Assembly: GCA_001661515.1 (NCBI GenBank)
Contig: LUVW01000042.1
Span: forward strand, 1 to 64,000
Direction: 5' to 3'
DNA from: Capniomyces stellatus
Lineage: Eukaryota > Kickxellomycota > Harpellomycetes > Harpellales > Legeriomycetaceae
Length of the DNA: 64,000 nucleotides
Part shown: piece after piece, positions 46,401-56,570 of the stretch
Layout: every line of letters starts with the position of its first letter
How positions within the stretch are numbered: the stretch's first letter is position 1
Position numbers and translations under genes: made by a program
The notes under the pieces: generated by a model
Database searches by the model: none
Told to the model about the DNA's origin: nothing
Seen by the model: the letters and a program-made list of their open reading frames with translations, nothing else

Positions 46401-46646
46401 GATGGTGACGAAGAAGAAGTGATAGTTGGTGTAGGCAGACTGATGAGTTGCAAAGAGGCTGACCCAATCCCACTTTTGTCCGCCGAAAAGTGCTTGGTCT
46501 GTTTAGAAGAGTTTAAGATTGGCGAAATGCTGCGCGTTTTGAGCTGTAGACACGGCTTCCACTCTGACTGCGTTGCTTCTTGGATCACTAAGGGAGCCAA
46601 TAGATGTCCGGTATGCCGTGCTGAAGCTGTAAAAACCTCTACCTGA
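43461..46646 (+). CDS. RING-H2 E3 ubiquitin ligase with predicted N-myristoylation, Gln-rich
   Basis: A single exon encodes 1,061 residues. The N-terminus MGQASSTIK fits the N-myristoylation consensus (Gly2, Ser6), suggesting membrane attachment. A basic cluster follows (RKKRKRAARQ, ~residue 95-110). Residues ~285-375 are Gln-dipeptide rich (QAQAQAQSQTQTQSQ, GQGQGQEQGQEQEQGQ). The middle is Ser/Glu/Asn-rich and probably disordered. Near 820-850 a short hydrophobic stretch (VVYVFATSFALSHPLLLSFL) may contact a membrane or partner. The C-terminus holds a complete RING-H2: CLVCLEEFKIGEMLRVLSC, RHGFHSDCVASW and RCPVC, in C3H2C3 order. RING-H2 proteins act as E3 ligases; the substrate is unknown. 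No precise ortholog is recognised. Confidence 0.9.
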   Translation: MGQASSTIKEEYDENSVRREQAYSQEGLNGRKDSMDSDTPNAKVQKTVDNNGIESKHSTSSSSISRTLDYNPMLEHNNTHYNVSGSSSHSVLKTEENGETIINNSRKKRKRAARQETSVQFYNSKSRELGSESCESMENNNEAKEGHHEVQEYRAEQNEAESSADVKRDAMDTVDVGLEIKCSDKEPESLATEAQEKDVSNEKEDEEAVADEANEEQTQRTETIDASSLMEPVVPMEENGGIGEVQERVVIENAEAEVAGVSPNNLLAVAVARSVIRATRLEFSRNHQRQQDELRLQAQVQAQAQSQTQTQSQEQNQTQNQSQSDSEAIQTQNQNQNQNQEEQRQGQGQGQEQGQEQEQGQGQSEANRPINGENIWPILQGSIVQELEMGIGRFILEILNSNVNLVNPTEREQPLQAEMPATTAQSGEANREQGPATDHDSSQPSQAQNVLPASQSSDIFPTLNRPRSQTENQTEEFSAAQPSSFSRPGVMPDTAYNGNVEGLVGFNNEQTEGENVGYIDIPGNYQFRVFPILPESARSPAQVEVQAEAESAQPTNHNTNISESQIDTDSHMAPEPNTVGGVESGGNRVGAEVGVAAGSSGVGLSERNGESTDNDHPEIIEGGSSVEGGSSVEGSRSADSTETPTTLPDHNSDSNPNNISDSNIAQNTLDQDQIMQTTQREALRRMLHNQNAGQQQIPVIIVGVQSRTAAEISNMSAFRPQAAANPQAQPGIDSDDHHRQPGRIRSMLGGLYNRISRFMPSFVSDTNQHEPPANPESELPSLSETLSSALNLPPPSNDPGFGSGAQPMGSSSEQQQQPNNGLVVYVFATSFALSHPLLLSFLASSLFPGLMDSTNDAFLANSNGGQLYDDFMAFAELLGQVRPLTASMADVESQLPVYEYSLEPIKRRLTRFVSEPEINSKTQTTDPAKAAQTTTVDGPDNLDSYSLSAEIKVQLPGDVSDQPGSEAPENSACLNNNDSSDGDEEEVIVGVGRLMSCKEADPIPLLSAEKCLVCLEEFKIGEMLRVLSCRHGFHSDCVASWITKGANRCPVCRAEAVKTST

Positions 46647-46779
46647 TTATAGAGTTTCGATCGCTTAAAAAATTATTTCTTTTTTTTTCATTATTTTATT
46701 CAGTTTATTATCTTGTTTTTATTCATTTTTTTTTGTCTATACAAATAATAATAATTGTAATCACGATCACGATCAACAT

Positions 46780-46996
46780 TGAGCTCCTGGGAGAGGAGTT
46801 AAAACAACCAACCGCCAAGATTCTCAAGAATCCTGACACCCTTGGCGCCAAGACGATGCTGGCAACAGCGTCGTTTTTGGAGGCCATCCACAAACCCCGT
46901 TACTTGATCCTGTCCAGGCTTAAAGTAGCACCAATCTTCCTGAACCAATGCCCATCGGGTACGGACGATCTAATTGGTCGAAGGGGTGTTGGATAA
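46780..46996 (+). pseudogene. Possible coding relic, unusually GC-rich
   Basis: About 215 bases have clearly higher GC than their flanks and stay open in one plus-strand frame (ELLGEELKQPTAKILKNPD, TMLATASFLEAIHKPRYL). There is no plausible start, and the AT-rich sequence upstream reads through as Ile/Thr repeats. The reverse strand also gives protein-like text interrupted by a stop. I do not recognise the family. It could be a gene fragment, an exon of an unmodelled gene or a captured piece next to the inverted-repeat element. Confidence 0.3.
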
Positions 46997-47032
46997 TAGA
47001 GTCATTTGACATGTCAAAATAGTACAGTGTTC

Positions 47033-47159
47033 TATAGTATTTTTATGGTGTTGTTTGAGTTTGTAAATTAAGCCGAGCTTATTTTATTTATGTGGTTTAT
47101 TGGAAATAGAATCAACACAACAAAACATACAATTTTAAACAATACCATAAAATACTATA
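47033..47159. mobile_element. MITE-like 127-bp element with ~23-bp terminal inverted repeats
   Basis: The left end begins tatagtatttttatggtg followed by ttgttt. The right end, reverse-complemented, begins tatagtattttatggtattg, so the arms differ by one indel and one or two substitutions. The inside carries a family-B element core (47086-47136). No transposase is present. The octamer aagccgag occurs inside (47070) and again just after the right arm (~47165). No clear target-site duplication was found. Confidence 0.5.
47086..47136 (+). repeat. Dispersed element family B copy inside the inverted-repeat element
   Basis: The core tgtggtttattggaaatag followed by aatcaacacaacaaaacata matches 41521 (plus strand) and 33701 and 62671 (minus strand). 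Confidence 0.75.
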
Positions 47160-47228
47160 AAATAAGCCGAGTTTTATTATTAACCTTAAGAAATAAACAA
47201 AAAAGTAATAAAAAGAAATTAAGAGCGT

Positions 47229-48194
47229 TTAAGGAGTTGGTGTAGTCAGATATTCCTTTGTTAGCCCAGTGGCAGCACTGATAAAGCCTATGTACTTGTA
47301 TACATTAGTATAGACACCGACTATATTTTCGTTTCCACACTTTTCAACAAAATCCATTGTAGCAATCCAAGTTCCAAAACTTGTGATTCCAGCCAGGTAC
47401 TCGACGCCGTTTCTGATTATGACAATGGGACCACCGCTATCACCGCTGCAAGTATCGCTGCCTGGCTTGTTTCCAGTGCAGATCTGGGAGCCTTTGTCGT
47501 TTCCTTGAAATGCGCTGTATTTTTTGTTGCACTCTTGTTTTGTGATTGTGTTGATTGTTACTTCTTTCAGTCTTGGCGACATTGTTGTTCCGTCTTTCTT
47601 TGTTGCTCCCCATCCAAGCGCGAGTAGCTGGGTGTTATCTTCAATGGGTTTATTGTTGATTTTTGCTGGTCGTGTTGTTACTTTGGTTTTCAACTTTAGC
47701 AAGGCGATGTCGTTCTAACGTTTTTTTTTTTTTTTTTTTTTTTTTTTTGTTAAATTAAAATTTTAGATTAGTACAATGAACAATAATGCTTGTATATTTG
47801 GAGTACAATGATTTTGATTTATATTGGATCTGATTCAACTTACATCTAGACTTTTGCTGTTGTACTTTGCATGTATCAGTCCTCTAACCACCTCGATCCC
47901 ACCGCCCATATCAAACTCGTTCTTTCCCACGGTCACTTTAAAGTCGTTCAAGTAACCACCAAACACACAGTGTGCTGCTGTCATCACCCACTCATCGCTA
48001 ATCAGCGTTGCTCCGCAAAATATGCTTCGGCGGAAATCGATCAGGTACGATGCATACGGATGTGCGTTTTCTTGGGACTCTGTTCCGCCAATTATCCGTG
48101 TGTTGTTTTTCAGACTTGCGGCTTTGCTTAGCATTACCGTTGACACCAACAACATAGCATAATTAGCCATTTTATTTACATTAGCGTACCTCAT
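47229..48194 (-). CDS. Secreted trypsin-like serine protease (S1A)
   Basis: Exons 48194-47844 and 47714-47229 join in phase 0 to give 278 residues. A signal peptide (MANYAMLLVSTVMLSKAASL, from the second Met) is followed by a short propeptide and the activation site NNTR/IIGG. The catalytic triad is complete: TAAHC (His), NDIALLKL (Asp, first codons of exon 2) and GDSGGP (Ser). The Asp six residues before the catalytic Ser (SDTCSGDSGGP) predicts cleavage after Lys/Arg. Paired Cys residues support an extracellular enzyme. The length is typical. The single intron of 129 bp contains a 28-base homopolymer. Trypsins occur in some insect- or plant-associated fungi, so a nutritional or host-related role is inferred. 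Alternative start: Met at 48170. Confidence 0.95.
47721..47748. repeat. 28-base poly(T) run in the trypsin intron
   Basis: Twenty-eight consecutive T on the plus strand (poly-A in the transcript) lie just upstream of the exon-2 acceptor. Confidence 0.9.
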
Positions 48195-49405
48195 TCTTGT
48201 TTAATTATTAATATATTAACGAATCTATTTACCAATATATTTCTATTTCTAATTATATCACTGTAATCCAGTCCTTCAACTTTGATCCAACACTATATTA
48301 TAAAGTATCACTGTAAAGTACAATTAAGATATTTACGAGTTGTCAGAAGGATCCCAGCACACTGTATTTATACAAACTTGCTAGTAGAATTCTACAAGCC
48401 TACTCCTACACACTCAATTATTTTTACTTTGCTCGTTAATTAGACTAACTTAAATACCATCCATACCATCCCTCGCAATATTTAAATGGTACATTTATCT
48501 TGCTTGATTTAACCATTATTTATTTATTTATTTTTTTCCCGCAACTAATTCAGTTATTTGAATACTTCCACATAAGCATTTATTTTCCGAACCAAAATGT
48601 TCTACATAAACACCAGCAACTATACTAAAGGTGTATATAATAGCAGTACTTTGGATTTGATTTCATGAACTCGCGTTTGTTTTTTTTTGCGAATAACGTG
48701 TGTTTAGCATATACAGAATGAATGTAGCTTGTTTCATAAACTTTTTTGTTTTTCGTTTCCAAGCTTGGGTAAAGTGCTTTTATTCCGCACTTATCACATC
48801 CTGCTACAAGCAATCCGCCTACCCTGTTTTTTTATAGCAGTTGCAGCTGTCTAAAACACATACAATATAGTAATGATACTGATCGCATTGGCATCGCTTA
48901 TGTTGGACTGTTTAGGTTTCAGTTTATTAAAGCAAAGATTATTTGCCCAAATTACGATCGCTCGTTTCTCACACAAATATAATTTTGATCTACAATTCCG
49001 TCATGCTTATAAAAACTGTTGTGGTTATTTTATATGCACAAATTAAATATTAATTTAAGTGGAATTCGTTTTGAACATTAACTTTACTAATTCTTCAACT
49101 ATCTAAAAATGTCAATGTAATTAAACGAATGCGTAACTGCGTAAAGCTGGTGTAAAAACAAATTGGCAAGTCGAATAAAGTGTTTAAATGATACAAGTCT
49201 GGTTATACTAGATATTTTAAAAACAAGAAATAAACAGAACGAATAAACAATGAAGAGCTAGGAAATAACGTATAAATTAAATAAATAAAAAATGTGAAAG
49301 AAAAAAAAAATGCAAATAAACTCTGGTATATGTATAGGATACGTGTATGATTTTTATAAAACACAAGTGGCAGCAATGCAAAGAAGGATAATATAGCGCA
49401 GAGCT
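48195..49405. other. Intergenic region between trypsin and USP genes
   Basis: This is trypsin promoter and USP 3' flank. No gene was recognised; a 62-codon minus-strand frame at 48625 has no motif. Confidence 0.65.
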
Positions 49406-52400
49406 TTACATTTGATCACGGACAAAAAACAACAGATATGCAGCGGGAGAAACAACGTCCTGCTCGTTTATCTGGTTAACGCGAGTGTCGTTAAAGTAGT
49501 TCCACTCTCTTCTATGACCGTTATAAACACTTGCAGTGTAATGTCCGCCATTGAGCCCACCCATGTGGTTGGCAACCGCATACAAATGGTAGTTTGCGCT
49601 TTTTCCTTCCGACTTCATGTAGCCCGTGCAGTACTCGCTCATGTCCAGCCCCCTTGTCGGATAAGTCACCATGCTTTCCAGCTTGTCTCGGAACGGTCCT
49701 TCAAAACTAAATCTCTTCAAGTGCAGCACCAGCACAAGAGGCAGCTTGCTGACCTTCAGCTGTTTTGTTGCTGAACGAAGCTTTTTGCAGTGCGGACACT
49801 TCCACTCGTTTTCCTTATCCAACGTTTCTGGTTCAACAAACTTGGTCAAGCACTGGGTTATGTCAAAGCGCAAGTTTGAATGCCCCCTGTTGCCAGACTT
49901 TAGCGAAAAGTTCATTTTACTAGGTAGTCTACCCGCTGACAAGTTCTTGTTTGCACCAGCGGCATTTGGGGTTTCTGGGATAGGTATTGGGAGTGACAGC
50001 TCGGTAAATGGCGAGTATGTCGTTGATCTAAACCCACAGGTTGAGCATTGCAGCCGAGACTGCAGTTGTCCTTGGAATATCGATACTATGATAGACCAGT
50101 TCAACTTTATGTGTTCATTCCACCTCTTTTCTGACTGCTGCCAGTCCGGCAAAGCCTCAAACAGCCTTTCCTGCTCCTCAGTCTCAACAACAGCAGTCCC
50201 ACTAGCTGTGTTCAAACTCTCGTGCAACCCGCCCAAAAAACTGGATTCAAACTCCTGCGCATCATGTTGGTCATTTCCTTCAAACATCGGGAGACATTTC
50301 TGAACAGAGTTAAGCAGCGTCACGGGTGACAAGTAGGTGTTCTGGCCACTCCACATCTGGTCGATTGTCTGAGCAAACTCATTTGTCAGCATTTCACAGC
50401 GTCTGCGCTCTTGGATCATTTTGCTTCTCGCCGACGTTGCCAGTGTAGCAGCCTTGGCTCTTATTTTTGCTACAGACAGCTCTCGGCTGGCATTGGTGTC
50501 CCTTCTCCAAGCGCCAGTCAAGAAGAATCTTGCTAGCGGAACTGTTCCTGACAAACACTGCAGCACCGAGTTCATGTAGCACGTGTTTCCAAAGTTTTTA
50601 AGTCCAGTCAATGCTATATTTGCAGCCATCCTTTGCGGGACCACTATTTCTGCTGCTGGCTGATTCTGCCGTTGCACTCGTTGATCCCGCTGTTCTTTCT
50701 GTTGGTGCTGCTCGCGTTGTTCTCGCTGTTGGTACTGTTCCCGCTGTTCGTGTGTTTGTGGTTGCACCTGGTTGCGCTGCTGTGCTTGGATCTGGCTATG
50801 GTTCAGTTCATATCGCTCATTTGCGTGTTTTTGACCCGCTGTTGTTTCGGGCCGTAAGTAAATTGGTTGAGGCGCTGTTGGGGGGCCTATGTCGCCAATC
50901 TCGTGGAATTTTGTCGATGGCTCGTTGCTAGACGACCGATAAACCTGCCCCCTATTAATTCTGTTGTATTGGCTCGAACTCGCTATTGAAGTCGGCGCCA
51001 ATAAGCCATTGCTGGCTGGTGAGCTTATTGGAGTTGGCGATGCTACTGGTACCGGTGGCGCTACTATTCTGTTTGCTGACACTTGAACTGAAGACAGATC
51101 TGTATATTGCGGTCGTGCGGGTATTGGTGGTCTTGCAGGCTTCACTGCTGGACCAGGTTTGCTGCTGTAACTGTCAGTAGACTCGTCCATTTCCTTGCTC
51201 AGATCGTCTATCAGTCCCGCTGGCTTCTTTGGAATTGAGGGTAACGTTTTCCTGACTTTCACGAGTGGCTCAGCTATTTGTGTGTCAATTGCTGCATTCA
51301 ACTCCTCTGCGTTTGTCTCGGGTACTTTTTCAAGCCTAGTAGCAATGCCACCCCCAAACGTGTAGTTTTCTATACTTTCAGCAGCCGACACTAGGCCGCC
51401 GTGATTTGTTATTGGCCCTGTCAGGTCTGGTAGATGAGTTGCTGCATACTGCGAGCCCACTACGCCTTCATACTTGGTATCGCCAGTTTGTGTAAACCCT
51501 AAAAGCGGGTTATCAAAGATTGTCTTTCTTCGGACCAACCTACCCTGTCTGCGCGGCTCGCTATCTACAGGTCTGCTTGCATCACGCAGAGCTTCTTCTC
51601 CTACTCTCGGCTCATTCGCATCCCCGCCTTCAGCCTTGCTAGTCATTTGAGCACCCTCCACTGAAGACACTGCGTTTATATCAACTCTAACATTCACTCC
51701 AGAATCAGAAGCGTGCCTAGCCCCAACTCCAGTTGTTCCTGGTGTGTCCGCCAACATTGGCATGTACGATGGTGAGCTATAGCTACCAATTCCGCTGGAT
51801 CCGCTGCCATAGCTATATTCATTGCCATACCTTCCCAGCTCACCAATTTCTCCGCCCTCAACTCTTCTTGATGTGGCTTCGGGCTTTCTAAAGAACCCAT
51901 AGAGCGATCTGTTAACCCCGCTACCACTAGTCTGGCTGCGGTAGTTTACAGCTTCACCATCACTGCTTTTGCCCACCTGGTATGCTCCCAACTCCAATTT
52001 GTCCAGCCTATTAATGCCGCTTTCTCTTTGCTTAACCATTGACTCGGACTCAATCTTGATTTTGGCCAGTGGTTCCAGCTTTGCTTTCATTCCAAATACG
52101 TCGCTTCCAATACACGCAGAGACCCCACTAACATGCACCCACCACGACATCCCCCCTAACAACAGCCTCGGCTTCTTTATATCTCCAAACCTCAGTTCGC
52201 GGTGGTATATTGCTAGCAGCAAAATCCGCAGTGACTGGTTATTGAATGATGATTCAAGCATGTCATCGCTAACATTCTCTGGCTTGTTCGTGCTTTCGTC
52301 CATATAAACAACTGCCTTGTATCTTGACCTCTGGCTATACTTGGCTTGCTCTTCCATCGAGTATATCCCCAAAAGATTGTACAGATCCGACGACGTTGTG

Positions 52401-54143
52401 CTATTCATTTTTTTTTTTTTTTTGTAAACAATAAAACCAATAATCCCATCATTCCATTAGTATAAATCGATTAATATTGACTGGTTTTTATAATAATTTA
52501 ATCGGTCACAAATAACCCCCCCCCCCCAAAAAAAAAACACCCAGCATAATCAACCAGCCATGCTATTAAATTATACACACTTCTTCAAAACTTACCTGCT
52601 AGAAAGCCATACAGGGTCGATATTAACCACATCTCTGTGCTTGATTCTACATCTTTTGTAGTCTTCTGGCCTTCGAACATCTAAAATCAACACTCTGTTC
52701 AACTCATCCCCACTCGAAGTTTGTATTTCCATGTACAAATCCTTCGCCGAGATCGTGGCTTGATCGGCCAGCTCACGTCCTTCCTCCACTGGCTGTGAAC
52801 TTATTTTCTTGAATCTTTCATCCATTCCTGCTATTGCCAGTCTCTTCTCGTCCAGGTATACATCTATATTCTCTTCATTTCCTGCCACCTTGGCTCTGCT
52901 TTCTGGGCTCATCACGCTTTCAGTATTCCCCACGTCCATTGATATCGATGGGTATCGTTTGATAAAATCATCCCTCAGGCTATCTACGTTTGCCTGTCGC
53001 TTAGCCTCCTTTTCTTTCCGCTGCTTCTCTCTCTCTACCCTCTCCTTTTCTGCCATTTGGTCTTGTGCAACTATCTTTTCTTTCAGCGCTTGCATTTTAT
53101 CGAGTGTGGATACAACAAGCTATCAATACATTTTATTTTACCTGTTAGCATGTGTTGTTGACTTGTTTTTTACCAGCTTTATTACAACAATCTTATTACA
53201 CTAATCTTATTTCACCACTTCAAAATTATCAACATAAATTTACCTTTTTCAGCCCAATGTACTCTTGGCTTTTGCCATACTCTTTAAAGTCAGGTTGCTT
53301 TGGAATCACATCTGTTACTATGTTGCACAGCCTCATGTAGTTTACATATGCCTCTTTATACTCCTTTTTGTCTTCCTCCAATCTTCCTTTGTCAAAGCAT
53401 GTGTTCGCTGTAACTATCCACGACCTTGTCGACACCTTATAGCTCGGGCTTATAACCGCCCGTTTAGCCAGGTCCGAAATCGTTTGTTCCCGATGCACAT
53501 TTGAAATCGCAATATCAGTCTTTTCAGCGCCCATCTGCTTTGCTGCTGATTCCGTCTGGCTGACTTTGTCCTGCTTTGCGCTAGGTTGGTGTGATTCCTC
53601 TTTCTTTTCAAACTCGAGTCCCAGTAATCCATCTTTATAATCAATTGTTTTTTCTTCCTTAACAACATTAGATACTGTTGTTGGTCTAGCGCCATCATCC
53701 TGGTTGCTATCTTGAAAATAATTTGGTTCAGCCTCTCCTACTGATAATTTGTCTAAACTGCGCAAACCATTCATTCGTGGTGTAGATATCTTGAACACGC
53801 CTTTGCCTGCCTGCCCAGTGTACTCATTATGTACTCTAATTACATTAGCATCCGTTGTTTGAATCCCATTTATCAAATCAAGAGTTTTGTCTTTGTTGCT
53901 TTTAAAATCATCTATATTATCCACTCTTGCAGCATTATTTGGTGTCAATTCGTTGTGGTCATGTTCGGCTGCTGGGCTTTTGTCTATCTCTGTGTATTCT
54001 GCTTTTTTCCCAGAGCTGAAAGTTGAGGACGATCCATTTGATGTCGTAGGATTAATCACAAGCGAAGATCTGTCACCAGACAAAGCATTGAAACGCCTTA
54101 TCAGCTCGCTTGCTCTACCCTCTCTATTGTTATTGCTCGCCAT
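49406..54143 (-). CDS. USP8/Doa4-like ubiquitin carboxyl-terminal hydrolase with rhodanese domain
   Basis: The enzyme removes ubiquitin; Doa4 and USP8 act on cargo at endosomes. Exons 54143-53244, 53119-52596 and 52400-49406 give 1,472 residues. Residues ~240-300 form a helical MIT/USP8-dimerisation-like region (WIVTANTCFDKGRLEEDKKE, YVNYMRLCNIVTDV). A coiled coil follows (MAEKERVEREKQRKEKEAKR). The rhodanese domain crosses intron 2 (LNRVLILDVRRPEDYKRC, then SRYKAVVYMDES); a catalytic Cys is not evident, as in Doa4-type inactive rhodaneses. A long disordered linker includes QQREQREQHQQKEQ. The C-terminal USP domain is complete: GLKNFGNTCYMNSVLQCL (Cys ~1082), two CxxC zinc pairs (CSTCG and CPHCKK), GGLNGGHYTASV (His) and WNYFNDTRV (Asp). 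Exon 2's acceptor is the least certain point. Intron 2 has a C12 run followed by an A run. Confidence 0.93.
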
Positions 54144-56570
54144 CTTATTTTCTACTCTATTTCTCTTTTCATTTCCTCCCCACCGGTTTCTTTTGCAGTA
54201 TTTCTTTACTCTACTTTTTGTTTTATTCTACTCTGTTTGGTTTTTAAATGCCTGATTTAGTTTACTATTAAATCTTGGCTGTTTTTTTCTTTTCTCCCTC
54301 TACAAGTCCGCCACCAATACCACAGACTATTCTCGCCGCTCCTTGCGCTTGACTTTACCACACTCTGTTTGTTATTTTACTTTATTGTTTGGTTATCTTA
54401 TCTTGCAGAACTTTTATTTTTGAACTCAATCTCTTGTTAACAAAGCCTGCTTTTCTTCTACAGTAGTTGACGCCTTTTTTTTTGTCGGTACATAGGCTGT
54501 TGGTATAGAGTTAGACCGTACTAATTAGAAAAAGTCGTATTAGTTATATATATTTACTATATTTTGATTTTTTACGCCAATGCGTCCTCCTTTTAGCAGT
54601 GTATATAGAAGTAACCTCCAATGCTTCACCTCCTGAATAATACTAGCACGCCTGGGTATTGTTTGTATTAAAATACAGCGTCCTTTGTGTAAAGATTGCT
54701 GTAATTCAAACTAAATGAATATAATTAAAAGCCTCAACTAAATTGGATTTACTACTTGCAAAGACCAACCCATTCAATTACTTTTCACCAAGTTATAAAC
54801 TCTCTTGGTATTCTATATTAGCTGTATTTTTCTACACAATAGTGTTTAAAGCTCTAATTGTTTGCTTGTGTGTTTTTAAACAAAAACAAAGTATTAGTCA
54901 CTTTGGTTTTCCGGGTTGTTTCAATGGCTTTCACACCAACTTGAGCAATTTCGTCTAAACTAATCTTGGATAATCCTTGAAGTTTTACAAATTTACATTT
55001 TCTCGTTTTTTTTCTATTAATCGATTTTACATCCTTTCCTCCTAAATTAGTGTCTTTGGTTCTTTTTTCCCTTCTACAATTTCTTATTTAATTTGGGCAT
55101 CTACAATTTTTTTTACTTTTAGCAAGTTTTATGTCCCTTTGATCTTGGCTTACAAGAATAAAAGACAAAAAAAAAGAAAAAAAAAGAAAAAAAAGAATGT
55201 GACTCGGATTACTAGCTGCTTTTTTTTTTTGCCAAGCTTATCTGGCTCAAAAGCAAACAAGCTGGACAGAGTAGTAGTGATACTTCTTCACAAACACTTT
55301 TCTGCCTTTTAAAGGTATTCATATGGTGTTTTTACTTATAGAGTGTGACCAGTCTGGTGCCAATAGTCAAGTATCGTTTTACTTTGGTCAGTCGCTTAGC
55401 CAAAAGAAGTTCTCTCTGATTTGATTTATGTGATTTATTGGCAACAGTAGTAAATACATTTTATCCTTTTATTTATTTGGTGCCCGAGAAAATTGAACAA
55501 ATTGTGTTCAAGTAAAACGGACCTTAAATGTATTTGCTGATACCCGTGTACAGCCTTAGAAACGTTCAAAATAATATTCGACCTGTGATGGGCTATAGAG
55601 TGTGTGCAAAAATAAAAGCTACGAATGTGGAGCAACTATTTGCCTACTTGTCCACTTATCCACCCATATATCATCCTACTTATTCGATATCAAGTGTTTA
55701 CTTAACACACCCTTTTTTAATGGTTGGTCTCACAAATAGTGGATGTAATTTGCCTTTGCTCTTGTTTACAAGAAAAAAGTGTCTAGTTAAGTGCACCTTA
55801 AATCCAATTTGTCCGCTCTAGCAAACACCAAGTAAAGTGGTGTGAGTTAAAAAGTCTAAAATGACTTGTAAGTTGGATTTGAAATGTTATATTATTAGCC
55901 AATGGCTAGTAAATTGTTGCGATTTTGGACTTGGTATTTCGTATTACTGGTTACGAATGGGGTTTTCAAAACCTCACCAAATAGAATGGCAATAAAGTCA
56001 CAATTACGCAAAATTTCCAAACAATTCAAGCTTATTTTTTAAATAAAAAGATTCATGGGATCAAAACAAAAAACATTAGCATGTTATTGAATCTCATCCA
56101 GTAATGATTCGTGGATTATCAAGTTCGCTATAAGCTAAAACCGCTTTCGTTTTGTATTAAAAAGACTATAAACAATAAAAAGAAAAGGTAGGTTAGTATT
56201 GGAAATAAACCAAAAGCTAAAAGCAACTTTATTAGTCAGAACCCAAAGTCCAAATAAATTTAAATAGCGCAAACCTTAATTAAAGGCAAGTAAGTCTCGT
56301 GAAACTATGATTCATTACAACTCGCGTTTAAAATACAAACTATTATTGAGTTCGAATATAAACAGCTTTGCTGCTAAATATCACATACAAGACTAGCTTT
56401 ACAAAATTAGTCTTTTTAACAAAATAAATACCAAGAATACTATCAACAGTCAATAAATACCAAGAAGAACGACTGAGAACGACAACGAGAACAACTCGAC
56501 ATACAAATAGAATACTCAGTTTTCGATATTTCACTTTTTGTCCAATACGAATCGGATTAATGTTAAAAAA
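54144..56570. other. 2.4-kb divergent intergenic region
   Basis: It separates the divergent USP and OCRL-like genes. It is AT-rich with many T and A runs. No gene was recognised, and the short frames at 54743 and 55528 lack motifs. A weak family-B match lies at 55421-55450. Confidence 0.6.
55421..55450 (+). repeat. Dispersed element family B, degenerate copy
   Basis: Only the core tttatgtgatttattggcaa followed by cag matches the other copies. Confidence 0.45.

Larger units (their letters stand above)
46647..47228. other. Intergenic region holding a GC-rich relic and an inverted-repeat element
   Basis: No complete gene. The two notable parts (46780-46996 and 47033-47159) have their own entries. 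A 14-bp palindrome tttgacatgtcaaa lies near 47004. Confidence 0.7.
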
